Source of the DNA: CAZQXD01 sp964597315
GTDB taxonomy: Bacteria > Pseudomonadota > Gammaproteobacteria > Competibacterales > Competibacteraceae
Length of the DNA: 31,479 nt
Assembly: GCA_964597315.1 (NCBI GenBank)
Contig: CAZQXD010000050.1
Span: 1-31,479 of the forward strand
Direction of reading: 5' to 3'
Below, piece by piece: positions 24,073-31,421 of this stretch; position 1 is the stretch's first letter; the number at the start of each line of letters is the position of its first letter. The notes beneath the pieces were generated by a model. It was not told the DNA's origin and did not search any database. It worked only from the letters and a program-made list of their open reading frames with translations. The position numbers and the translations under genes are program-made.

Positions 24073-24846
24073 TCAGCGTTCCGGCACTCCGGCCTTGCGT
24101 AGCAGGGCGCGGATATGACTGGCGGGAATAGCATAGGTGATGCCGCTGGGGTCTTGGATCACGGTTTCCTTGGACTGCTTGACGAAGACCTTGTTGATGA
24201 CCCCCATAACCTGGCCGCTGTCAGACTGATACAGGGGGCTGCCACTATTGCCAGGGTAGGCGGTGCCATCCAACTGGATGACGTCGAAGGGGTTTCGCAA
24301 CCGGTGAATCGTCTGAGGGTCCAGATTACTCGCGCTGGGCACCGGAAAGGCCACCGGGCTGATAGCCGAGATCATGGCCCGATGGGTCACCGGAAACAGG
24401 CCCAGCACCACGCCGATGGGAAAGCCCGTGAATAGCAGATCCTGGCCCTCCCGCAATCGGCCGGAATCACCCAGGGACAGGGCCGGTAGCCGACTGCCCT
24501 CGATCTTCAGCAGGGCCAGGTCGTGGACCAGGTCCACCGCCGCCTTAGTGGCCTTGCGGGATTCGAAACGTTTGCCGCGGCCGACGAACACGGCCAGGAA
24601 TTCCATATTCCGAACATCCAACACCTCGGGGATCACATGGGCGTTGGTGATGACATGACGCCCATCGCCCACCACAAAGCCCGTACCCAGAAAATTGGCC
24701 GGCGGGCGGCGGGTCTGCTGCACCGTGCCCACGGCAATGATGCTGGGACGCACCTGGTCGATGGTGTCCGGTACGGAAGCGCCCTGAGCCAAGCCCGGGA
24801 CCAATAACAACGGCAACAGCAATAGCAGTACACCACAGCGTTCCAA
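24073..24846 (-). CDS. Secreted trypsin-like serine protease (no PDZ)
   Basis: 257-aa S1-type protease with a signal peptide (LLLLLPLLLVPGLAQGA) that should act in the periplasm. The catalytic triad is visible: H70 in VITNAHV, D109 in VHDLALLKI, S201 in GTAYPGNSGSPLY. Fold and GNSGS motif resemble the protease domain of DegP/HtrA, but no PDZ domain follows, so it is a short stand-alone form. I start it at TTG 24846, six bases after GGGAGGG; an ATG at 24906 would overlap greA and place 20 non-hydrophobic residues before the signal. It follows greA by 37 bases on the same strand, so it is probably the last gene of the carAB-greA transcript. Target unknown. Confidence 0.92.
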   Translation of the reverse strand: MERCGVLLLLLPLLLVPGLAQGASVPDTIDQVRPSIIAVGTVQQTRRPPANFLGTGFVVGDGRHVITNAHVIPEVLDVRNMEFLAVFVGRGKRFESRKATKAAVDLVHDLALLKIEGSRLPALSLGDSGRLREGQDLLFTGFPIGVVLGLFPVTHRAMISAISPVAFPVPSASNLDPQTIHRLRNPFDVIQLDGTAYPGNSGSPLYQSDSGQVMGVINKVFVKQSKETVIQDPSGITYAIPASHIRALLRKAGVPER

Positions 24847-24852
24847 GGTATT

Positions 24853-24859
24853 CCCTCCC
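24853..24859 (-). promoter_or_regulatory. Ribosome binding site fixing the TTG start of the protease
   Basis: GGGAGGG on the minus strand, six bases before TTG 24846. It places the start right before the signal-peptide hydrophobic core and rejects the longer ORF into greA. Confidence 0.8.
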
Positions 24860-24883
24860 GTCCACGCCAAAGCGGCGGTGGCC

Positions 24884-25360
24884 TTAAATGTACTGAACTT
24901 CGACAATCTCGTAGGACCTGATGCCGCCAGGGGCCTGAACTTCGGCTATATCTCCCTCCTCCTTGCCGATCAGGGCGCGGGCGATAGGGGAGTTGACGGA
25001 AATACGTCCGGCTTTGATGTCGGCTTCATCCTCGCCGACGATCTGATAACGTACTTCCTCGCCACTGTCCTCCGCTTCCAGGGCCACGGTGGCGCCGAAC
25101 ACTACTTTGCCAGTAGCGGGAAGCTTGGTGACGTCGATGATGTGGGCATGGGAGAGTTTGTATTCGATGTCGGCGATCCGGCCCTCGATGAAACTCTGCT
25201 GCTCCCGGGCGGCATGGTATTCGGCGTTCTCCTTGAGATCGCCATGGGCGCGGGCCTCGCTGATGGCCGCGATCACCCGGGGCCGGGCCACGGACTTGAG
25301 TTCTTCGAGTTCTTTCCGGAGCTGTTCAGCCCCGGCGGCTGTCATGGGCACTTTGGTCAT
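24884..25360 (-). CDS. greA: Transcription elongation factor GreA
   Basis: 158-aa factor that rescues backtracked RNA polymerase by stimulating cleavage of the nascent RNA. The N-terminal coiled coil carries the acidic tip EARAHGDLKENAEYHAAREQ, matching E. coli GreA including the catalytic D and E. The C-terminal FKBP-like domain has FGATVALE, YQIVGEDEADIKAGRISVNS and SPIARALIGKEEGD. Length equals E. coli GreA (158). The ATG overlaps the carB stop by four bases (ATGA) with GGGAG upstream, so translation is coupled to carB. The carB-greA link is also found in pseudomonads. Confidence 0.98.
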   Translation of the reverse strand: MTKVPMTAAGAEQLRKELEELKSVARPRVIAAISEARAHGDLKENAEYHAAREQQSFIEGRIADIEYKLSHAHIIDVTKLPATGKVVFGATVALEAEDSGEEVRYQIVGEDEADIKAGRISVNSPIARALIGKEEGDIAEVQAPGGIRSYEIVEVQYI

Positions 25361-28300
25361 GCCGATAGCTCCCTGTGTAAATCCTGTAGTCGATGGACGT
25401 TATCGCTAGCCTGTACGGCCAGGGCCAGACAGGTGGCCCTGGCGCCGGCCATGGTTGTGGTATAGCTGACTTTGTGCATCAGGGCCGCACGGCGGATGGT
25501 GAACGAGTCCTCGATGGCCTGCTTGCCCTGGGTAGTGTTGATGATCAATTGGATTTCGTCGTTCTTGATCATGTCCACGATATGCGGCCGACCCTCCCCC
25601 ACCTTGTGGACCCGTTCGCAGGCGATGCCGCTGGCCCGCAAGGCCGCCGCCGTGCCCTGGGTGGAGACGATGGCGAAACCAAAGCGCACCAGGTCTTGGG
25701 CGATGAGCACGACCTTGACTTTGTCGGCGTCGCGCACGCTGACAAAGGCCCTGCCCCCCCGAGGCAGGATATTGCCCGCCCCCAACTGGGCCTTGGCGAA
25801 CGCTTCGCCGAAGCAGCGGCCCACCCCCATGACCTCGCCGGTGGATTTCATTTCCGGTCCCAGTAGCGGGTCCACTCCCGGGAACTTGACGAAGGGGAAC
25901 ACGGCCTCCTTGACTGAAAAATAGCCCGGGGTCACCTCACCGCTAACCCGTTGCCGGGAAAGGGAATGCTTGACCATGCAGCGGGCGGCGATCTTGGCCA
26001 GGGGCCGACCGGTGGCCTTGGAGACATAGGGCACGGTGCGCGAGGCCCGGGGGTTGACCTCCAGCACGTAGATTTCGCTGTCGTTCTGGATAGCGAATTG
26101 GGTGTTCATAAGGCCCACTACACCCAACTCCCGGGCCATAGCCGTCACTTGTTCCCGGAGCTGGTTCTTGACGGCCTCGCTCAGGGTGTAGGGGGGCAAG
26201 GAACAGGCGGAGTCCCCGGAATGTACCCCCGCCTCTTCGATATGCTCCATGATGCCGCCAATCACCACATTGCCCTCGTGGTCGCAGATGGCGTCCACGT
26301 CCACCTCCACGGCGTCATTCAGGAATCGATCCAGCAGCACGGGGGAGTCGTTGGAGACCTTGACGGCCTCGGTCATGTAACGATGCAGGTCGTCCTCGTC
26401 ATAGACGATCTCCATGGCCCGCCCGCCCAGTACATAGGAGGGCCGCACCACCAGGGGATAGCCGATCTCGGCGGCCAGGCGCACCGCCGCTGCCTCGGTC
26501 CGGGCGGTGCGGTTGGGGGGCTGTCTTAGGCCCAGTTCGTGAATGATCCCCTGGATGCGCTCTCGATTCTCGTCGGGGTCGTTGGCGTCCGGGCTGGTGC
26601 CTATGATGGGCTCGCCTTTGGCTTCCAGAGGCCGGGCCAGCTTCAGGGGAGTCTGACCGCCGTACTGGACGATGACCCCCTCCGGGTTCTCCTTGCGCAC
26701 GATCTCCAGTACGTCCTCCAGGGTCAGCGGCTCGAAGTACAGTCGGTCGGAGGTGTCGAAGTCGGTGGACACGGTCTCGGGGTTGCAGTTGACCATGATG
26801 GTTTCGAAACCATCTTCCCGCAGGGCCAGGGCGGCGTGTACACAGCAGTAGTCGAACTCGATACCCTGGCCGATGCGGTTGGGCCCACCCCCCAACACCA
26901 TGATTTTACGCCGTCGGGTAGGCTCGGCCTCGCACTCCTCTTCATAGGTGGAGTACATATAGGCGGTGGTGGTGGCGAACTCTGCGGCGCAAGAGTCCAC
27001 CCGCTTGTAGACCGGATGAATGTCCTGTTCCCAACGCAGGGTCCGCACCTGGTCCTCCTTGAGACCAGTGAGGGCCGCCAAGCGGCTGTCGGAAAACCCC
27101 TTGCGCTTGAGTCCGTATAGCCAGCGGCGGTCGGCCAGGCCCGCAGCGCCCCGCTCCCGTGCCTGCTCGCTCAGTTCAATCAATTCCTGGATCTGAGATA
27201 GAAACCAGGGATCGATCCAGGATACCTCCTGGACCTGATCTAGGGACCAGCCCAGCCGGAAAGCATCGGCCACGAACCAGATGCGCTGAACGCCGGGCAC
27301 CCCGAGTTCGTGCTTGAGCCGGAGATGGGCGTCGGGGCTTTCCGGGTTCAGCACCTCGTTGAAGCCATCGGTGCCGATCTCCAACCCCCGCAAGGCTTTG
27401 TGCAGCGACTCCTGAAAAGTCCGGCCGATGGCCATGACCTCTCCCACCGATTTCATCTGGGTGGTGAGGCGGGGATCGGCCTTGGGGAACTTCTCGAAGT
27501 TGAAGCGCGGCACCTTGGTAACCACGTAGTCGATGGTAGGCTCGAAGGAGGCCGGGGTCAGACCGCCGGTGATTTCGTTGCGCAGCTCATCCAGGGTGTA
27601 GCCCACCGACAGCTTGGCCGCTACCTTGGCGATGGGGAAACCGGTGGCCTTGGAGGCCAGGGCCGAGGAGCGGGACACCCGGGGGTTCATCTCGATGACC
27701 ACCATGCGGCCATCCTTGGGATTGATGGCGAACTGCACATTGGAGCCGCCGGTGTCCACCCCGATCTTGCGCAGCACCGCGATGGATGCATTGCGCATGA
27801 TCTGGTATTCCTTGTCAGTCAGGGTCTGGGCCGGGGCCACGGTGATGGAATCGCCGGTATGCACCCCCATGGGGTCCAGATTCTCGATGGAGCAGATAAT
27901 GATGCAGTTGTCCCGGTGATCCCGCACCACCTCCATTTCGTATTCCTTCCACCCCAGCACCGATTCTTCCAGCAGCACCTCGTTGGTGGGGGACAGGTCC
28001 AGGCCGCGCTCGATGATCTCCAGGAATTCCTCCCGGTTGTAGGCGATACCACCGCCGGAGCCGCCCATGGTGAAGGACGGACGAATGATGACCGGAAAGC
28101 CGATATCCGCCTGACCTTCCAGGGCCTGTTCCAGGGTGTGGGCGATATGGGCTCGGGGGGTGGCCAGGCCGATGTCGGTCATGGCGTTACGGAACAGCTC
28201 CCGGTCCTCAGCCATGTCGATGGCGTCCTTGGAAGCGCCGATCAGTTCCACCCCGAAGCGCGTCAGAACCCCCTCCCGGTCCAGGTCAAGGGCGCAATTC

Positions 28301-28587
28301 AGGGCGGTCTGGCCGCCCATGGTGGGCAATAGGGCATCGGGGCGCTCGGCTTCGATGATCCGGGCCACGGTCTGCCAGTGGATCGGTTCGATATAGACGG
28401 CGTCGGCGCTGTCCGGGTCAGTCATGATGGTGGCGGGGTTGGAGTTGACCAGGATGACCCGGTAACCCTCCTCCCGCAGGGCCTTACAGGCTTGGGCGCC
28501 GGAGTAGTCGAACTCGCAGGCCTGGCCGATCACGATGGGACCGGCGCCGATAATCAGAATGCTGTGTAGGTCGGTGCGTTTAGGCAT
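25357..28587 (-). CDS. carB: Carbamoyl-phosphate synthase large subunit CarB
   Basis: 1076-aa synthetase that makes carbamoyl phosphate from bicarbonate, ATP and the ammonia delivered by CarA, feeding arginine and pyrimidine synthesis. Two homologous ATP-grasp halves are visible: first with SILIIGAGPIVIGQACEFDY, PSFTMGGSGGGIAYNREEF and EMNPRVSRSSALASKATGFP; second with MVLGGGPNRIGQGIEFDYCC, PSYVLGGRAMEIVYDE and EVNPRASRTVPYVSKATG. The C-terminal MGS-like allosteric domain has GRPHIVDMIKNDEI. I choose ATG 28587 because the family starts MPKRTD; a GTG nine bases earlier is possible. The second half reads SPDANDPDENRER where E. coli has SPDAIDRAEDRER. It follows carA by 42 bases and overlaps greA. 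Confidence 0.98.
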   Translation of the reverse strand: MPKRTDLHSILIIGAGPIVIGQACEFDYSGAQACKALREEGYRVILVNSNPATIMTDPDSADAVYIEPIHWQTVARIIEAERPDALLPTMGGQTALNCALDLDREGVLTRFGVELIGASKDAIDMAEDRELFRNAMTDIGLATPRAHIAHTLEQALEGQADIGFPVIIRPSFTMGGSGGGIAYNREEFLEIIERGLDLSPTNEVLLEESVLGWKEYEMEVVRDHRDNCIIICSIENLDPMGVHTGDSITVAPAQTLTDKEYQIMRNASIAVLRKIGVDTGGSNVQFAINPKDGRMVVIEMNPRVSRSSALASKATGFPIAKVAAKLSVGYTLDELRNEITGGLTPASFEPTIDYVVTKVPRFNFEKFPKADPRLTTQMKSVGEVMAIGRTFQESLHKALRGLEIGTDGFNEVLNPESPDAHLRLKHELGVPGVQRIWFVADAFRLGWSLDQVQEVSWIDPWFLSQIQELIELSEQARERGAAGLADRRWLYGLKRKGFSDSRLAALTGLKEDQVRTLRWEQDIHPVYKRVDSCAAEFATTTAYMYSTYEEECEAEPTRRRKIMVLGGGPNRIGQGIEFDYCCVHAALALREDGFETIMVNCNPETVSTDFDTSDRLYFEPLTLEDVLEIVRKENPEGVIVQYGGQTPLKLARPLEAKGEPIIGTSPDANDPDENRERIQGIIHELGLRQPPNRTARTEAAAVRLAAEIGYPLVVRPSYVLGGRAMEIVYDEDDLHRYMTEAVKVSNDSPVLLDRFLNDAVEVDVDAICDHEGNVVIGGIMEHIEEAGVHSGDSACSLPPYTLSEAVKNQLREQVTAMARELGVVGLMNTQFAIQNDSEIYVLEVNPRASRTVPYVSKATGRPLAKIAARCMVKHSLSRQRVSGEVTPGYFSVKEAVFPFVKFPGVDPLLGPEMKSTGEVMGVGRCFGEAFAKAQLGAGNILPRGGRAFVSVRDADKVKVVLIAQDLVRFGFAIVSTQGTAAALRASGIACERVHKVGEGRPHIVDMIKNDEIQLIINTTQGKQAIEDSFTIRRAALMHKVSYTTTMAGARATCLALAVQASDNVHRLQDLHRELSA

Positions 28588-28629
28588 CGGGTTCACTCGG
28601 CTGGCAAGCGGTGGTAGCGGATGGGCGGT

Positions 28630-29778
28630 TCAGGCGCTGGAGCGCTGGCGTCGATACGCCTCGATCATGGTCTTGAAGCGGTCAAATAAAGGGTCTACGT
28701 CCCGGGGGCCAGGCCCCGCCTCGGGGTGGCCCTGGAAGCTGAAGGCCGGCCGGTCGGTGCGTTCGATCCCTTGCAGGGTGCCGTCGAACAGAGAGCGGTG
28801 AATAGGCCGCAGGCAGTTCGGCAGACTGGCTTCATCAACGGCGAAACCATGGTTCTGACTGCTAATCATCACCCGACCGCTGTCCAGGTCCTGGACCGGA
28901 TGGTTGCCGCCGTGATGGCCAAATTTCATTTTAACGGTGCGAGCCCCGCTGGCCAGGCCCAGCAGTTGGTGGCCCAGGCAGATACCGAAAATGGGCAGAC
29001 CGCTGTCCAGCAGTTCGCGAATGGCGGCGATGGCGTAGTCACAAGGCTCCGGGTCGCCGGGACCGTTAGACAGGAACACCCCGTCGGGTTGCAAAGCCAA
29101 CACCTCGGCGGCGGGAGCGCGGGCCGGCACCACCGTCACCCGGCAGCCCCGATCCGCCAGTCGGCGCAGGATGCTGTGCTTGATGCCGTAGTCATAGGCC
29201 ACCACATGGTAGGGCAGCTCCTCAAGGGTGGCGAAACCGTCGTCCTCCAGACGCCAACTGCCCTCGGTCCAGGCATAAGGCTGTTCCACGCTGACCACCT
29301 GGGCCAGGTCCGCACCCTTGAGCCCCGGGAAACCCCGGGCGTAGTCCAGAGCGGCCTGGGCATCTGGATTGTTCCCCGCCACGATGCAACCGCTCTGGGC
29401 GCCTGTTTCGCGCAGGATGCGGGTCAAGCGCCGGGTGTCCACAGCGGCGATGGCCACCACCCCTTGGGTGCGCAGGAAATCCTCCAGCGGCTGGCGCTCG
29501 CGCCAGTTACTGGATCGGGGGGGGCAATCCCGGACCACCAGCCCACCGGCGAATATGCCTCGGGACTCCCTGTCCCCGGGGTTGGTGCCCACATTGCCAA
29601 TATGGGGATAAGTCAGAGTAATAATCTGCTGACAATAAGAAGGATCGGTCAGAATTTCCTGGTAGCCGGTCATGGAGGTATTAAAAACCACCTCGCCGCG
29701 AGTTTGTCCCTCGGCGCCGATGGACTCACCCCAGAACAGGCTGCCATCCTCCAAAGCTAACAGAGCTGATGTCCTCAA
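28630..29778 (-). CDS. carA: Carbamoyl-phosphate synthase small subunit CarA
   Basis: 382-aa glutaminase subunit (E. coli 382) that releases ammonia from glutamine and channels it to CarB. The N-terminal CarA domain has VVFNTSMTGYQEILTDPSY and TLTYPHIGNVGTNPGD. The class I amidotransferase domain has LSNGPGDPEPCDYA, nucleophile C267 in GICLGHQLLGLASGA, and H351/E353 in QGHPEAGPGPRD. The start is TTG 29778, set by GGAGG five bases upstream and by alignment to the family N-terminus. A sigma-70-like promoter and a leader hairpin lie between it and dapB, so it probably starts a carA-carB-greA-protease operon. Confidence 0.98.
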   Translation of the reverse strand: MRTSALLALEDGSLFWGESIGAEGQTRGEVVFNTSMTGYQEILTDPSYCQQIITLTYPHIGNVGTNPGDRESRGIFAGGLVVRDCPPRSSNWRERQPLEDFLRTQGVVAIAAVDTRRLTRILRETGAQSGCIVAGNNPDAQAALDYARGFPGLKGADLAQVVSVEQPYAWTEGSWRLEDDGFATLEELPYHVVAYDYGIKHSILRRLADRGCRVTVVPARAPAAEVLALQPDGVFLSNGPGDPEPCDYAIAAIRELLDSGLPIFGICLGHQLLGLASGARTVKMKFGHHGGNHPVQDLDSGRVMISSQNHGFAVDEASLPNCLRPIHRSLFDGTLQGIERTDRPAFSFQGHPEAGPGPRDVDPLFDRFKTMIEAYRRQRSSA

Positions 29779-29783
29779 CGGGT

Positions 29784-29788
29784 CCTCC
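29784..29788 (-). promoter_or_regulatory. Ribosome binding site of carA (TTG start)
   Basis: GGAGG on the minus strand, five bases before the TTG at 29778. It supports the rare start codon; the leader hairpin ends about 13 bases before it. Confidence 0.8.
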
Positions 29789-29801
29789 GGTCAGATGCGC
29801 G

Positions 29802-29834
29802 AAGCGGGAGAGGTCGTGGCGCCCCCTCCCGCTT
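29802..29834 (-). promoter_or_regulatory. Hairpin in the carA leader
   Basis: On the minus strand AAGCGGGAG and CTCCCGCTT form a perfect nine-base stem with a 15-base loop, between the predicted carA promoter and its ribosome site. There is no T-tract after it, so it is not an ordinary terminator in this direction. It could control translation or attenuation of carAB; that role is inference. Confidence 0.6.
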
Positions 29835-29866
29835 TCGGTAAAAACGCGATGCCGCAAATGTCCGGG

Positions 29867-29895
29867 ATACTAATGCAAGGCACCTGCCCTGTCTA
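29867..29895 (-). promoter_or_regulatory. Probable sigma-70 promoter of carAB
   Basis: TAGACA (-35, 29890-29895), 17-base spacer and TAGTAT (-10, 29867-29872) on the minus strand: 5 of 6 and 4 of 6 consensus matches. Transcription would start near 29860, giving a leader of about 80 bases with one strong hairpin. Confidence 0.5.
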
Positions 29896-29909
29896 CGGAC
29901 CGGCACGTA

Positions 29910-30713
29910 CTAGCGCAGCCCTAATACATCCTGCATATCGAACAACCCCCGCCGCCGCTCCCCCAACCAGAGAGCGGCGCGCACCGCGCCCCGAGCGAAG
30001 GTCAAGCGGCTGGAGGCTTTATGGGTGATCTCCAGACGCTCCCCCAAATCGGCGAACAGCACCGTGTGCTCGCCGACAATATCCCCGGCCCGCACGGTGG
30101 CGAAGCCGATGGTCTTGCGCTTCCGTTCGCCGGTAATCCCCTCGCGTCCGTACACGGCGCAGGTCTCCAAATCCCGATCCAACACCTTGGCGACTACCTC
30201 GCCCATGCGCAGAGCGGTGCCCGAGGGGGCGTCCACCTTATGCCGGTGATGGGCCTCAATGATCTCCACATCCACGCCATCCCCTAGCACCGAGGCCGCC
30301 AGTTCCAACAGTTTGAGACTGAGGTTGACGCCAACGCTCATATTAGGAGCGAACACCACGGGAATCTCCTGGGCGGCCTGGGCGATGAGGGCTTTCTGGG
30401 CGGCGTCGAAACCGGTGGTGCCGATGACGATGCCTTTACCCGCCCGGTGGCAGGCGTCCAAATTGGCCAGGGTAGCCTCGGGGCGGGTGAAGTCGATCAA
30501 CACCTCGAAGTGATCGTCGGCCATGGCCAAATCAGCGCTCAGGGCCAACCCTAGCTGTTCTTGCCCCACCAGATCGCCCACATCACGACCCACCAGGCTG
30601 CTGCCCGCCCGTACCGTCGCCACGGTCAAGGACGCCCCGTCGGTTTCGAGACAGGCTTGAATCAAGCTTCGTCCCATTCGCCCGGACGCGCCAGCGATTG
30701 CAATTCGCGCCAT
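29910..30713 (-). CDS. dapB: 4-hydroxy-tetrahydrodipicolinate reductase DapB
   Basis: 267-aa enzyme of the diaminopimelate/lysine pathway that reduces the DapA product with NAD(P)H to tetrahydrodipicolinate. The dinucleotide loop is IAGASGRMGRSL at the N-terminus; IDFTRPEATLANLDAC and GTTGFDAAQKALI follow; the catalytic and substrate motif is EAHHRHKVDAPSGTALRMGE, with the conserved His and Lys. The C-terminus VRAALWLGERRRGLFDMQDV is typical. I start at ATG 30713, which has AGGAG upstream; an ATG seven codons earlier has no homology. It lies downstream of the tRNA-Gly terminator and 131 bases before carA, a gammaproteobacterial arrangement. Confidence 0.97.
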   Translation of the reverse strand: MARIAIAGASGRMGRSLIQACLETDGASLTVATVRAGSSLVGRDVGDLVGQEQLGLALSADLAMADDHFEVLIDFTRPEATLANLDACHRAGKGIVIGTTGFDAAQKALIAQAAQEIPVVFAPNMSVGVNLSLKLLELAASVLGDGVDVEIIEAHHRHKVDAPSGTALRMGEVVAKVLDRDLETCAVYGREGITGERKRKTIGFATVRAGDIVGEHTVLFADLGERLEITHKASSRLTFARGAVRAALWLGERRRGLFDMQDVLGLR

Positions 30714-30780
30714 TGCACTCTCCTGTACCGACATTTAGAGATACGTCCCTGCCTCTAGCAATGACAAAAGGCCGGACTGG

Positions 30781-30812
30781 AAACAAAACGGGGCTGCGCT
30801 TAGGCAACCCCG
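30781..30812 (-). terminator. Intrinsic terminator of the tRNA-Gly gene
   Basis: Minus-strand CGGGGTTGC pairs with GCAGCCCCG (nine pairs, one G-U) around a six-base loop, followed by TTTTGTTT. It lies about 10 bases past the tRNA-Gly 3' end. Confidence 0.9.
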
Positions 30813-30822
30813 TCTAGATAGC

Positions 30823-30896
30823 TGGAGCGGGTGATGGGAATCGAACCCACGTCATCAGCTTGGGAAGCTGAGGTTCTACCATTGAACTACACCCGC
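30823..30896 (-). tRNA. tRNA-Gly (anticodon CCC)
   Basis: The minus strand folds as a cloverleaf: acceptor GCGGGTG paired with CACCCGC, D-arm TAGTTCAATGGTAGAAC, anticodon stem TCAGC/GCTGA with loop TTCCCAA (anticodon CCC, reading GGG), T-arm with GGTTCGATTCC, and encoded CCA. It closely resembles E. coli glyU. It has its own promoter and terminator. Confidence 0.97.
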
Positions 30897-30907
30897 GCTG
30901 GGGTCTT

Positions 30908-30935
30908 ATTATCCCCGTTCAACCGTGCTTGGCAA
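30908..30935 (-). promoter_or_regulatory. Probable sigma-70 promoter of tRNA-Gly
   Basis: TTGCCA (-35, 30930-30935), 16-base spacer and GATAAT (-10, 30908-30913) on the minus strand. The predicted transcript starts a few bases before the mature tRNA at 30896. Confidence 0.65.
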
Positions 30936-30985
30936 GCCCCCTGTCAGAGAAACGCTTGCCCTCGTCCGCCATGGGCGCTGGACGG

Positions 30986-31330
30986 TTATTTATCGACAGC
31001 GAACTGGGACAACTCGGCGCCTTGCTCGATGGCGCCCTGCAACCAGCGTGGGCGTTTGCCTCGACCACTCCAGGTCTGGCTTGGATCATTGGGGTTTTGA
31101 AATTTGACTTTACTGGCCGTCTTGGCTGGCTTTTTCTTCCTGCTGTCGAATTCGAGTATCGCCTCGGGCGTCATACCCAAAGCGCTGGCCATGCGCTGCA
31201 TTTCACTGCGAACTTCTTGTATCCTGAACTTCTCTTTCTGGTCAATTTCCTTCTGAGCCTTTTCCATCAGCAACTGCAATTCCTCTACGGAATAGGCTTC
31301 CAAATTAATATCTTCGATTTTCTTGGTCAT
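30986..31330 (-). CDS. H-NS-family nucleoid protein
   Basis: 114-aa DNA-binding protein that should bind and silence AT-rich DNA. The N-terminal oligomerisation region (about residues 1-50) is helical and heptad-like (YSVEELQLLMEKAQKEIDQK). A basic linker follows (RKKKPAKTASK), then the C-terminal binding motif DPSQTWSGRGKRPRWL (about 82-97), with the GRG AT-hook-like loop of the H-NS core. The W-S-G-R-G-K-R-P-R-W form is the version common outside enterics (Bordetella/Xanthomonas-like) rather than the E. coli TWTGQGRTP. The start ATG 31330 has no strong ribosome site. The upstream 149 bases are AT-rich with inverted repeats. Confidence 0.92.
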   Translation of the reverse strand: MTKKIEDINLEAYSVEELQLLMEKAQKEIDQKEKFRIQEVRSEMQRMASALGMTPEAILEFDSRKKKPAKTASKVKFQNPNDPSQTWSGRGKRPRWLQGAIEQGAELSQFAVDK

Positions 31331-31384
31331 GGGAGTTCAATATGTTCTTTGAGGTTAACTGTAGTAGGTGTGTTGTGCCAATAG

Positions 31385-31421
31385 TCCAAGCACGCTTGGA
31401 TTCTAAGTCAAGATTTAGAAT
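31385..31421. promoter_or_regulatory. Pair of inverted repeats upstream of the H-NS-family gene
   Basis: TCCAAGC-AC-GCTTGGA (31385-31400) is a seven-base palindrome with a two-base centre. Beginning on its last base, ATTCTAA (31400-31406) and TTAGAAT (31415-31421) form a second inverted repeat with an eight-base centre. They lie 55-91 bases before the H-NS-family start, where operators would be expected. A TTGACT on the minus strand lies inside the second repeat, but no good -10 is found. The regulator is unknown. Confidence 0.45.

Noticed and set aside
25951..28332. Several plus-strand frames within carB
   Set aside because: Shadows of carB codons; carB itself aligns end to end with the family.
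30740..30775. Promoter for dapB (TTGTCA, 18 bases, TATCTC)
   Set aside because: Only a weak -10 match; the alternative TTGCTA-17-CTAAAT is equally weak, so no promoter is annotated, although one must exist after the tRNA terminator.
30963..30984. Hairpin CGTCC/GGACG right after the H-NS-family stop
   Set aside because: Stem is short and interrupted and no T-tract follows on the minus strand, so I do not call a terminator.
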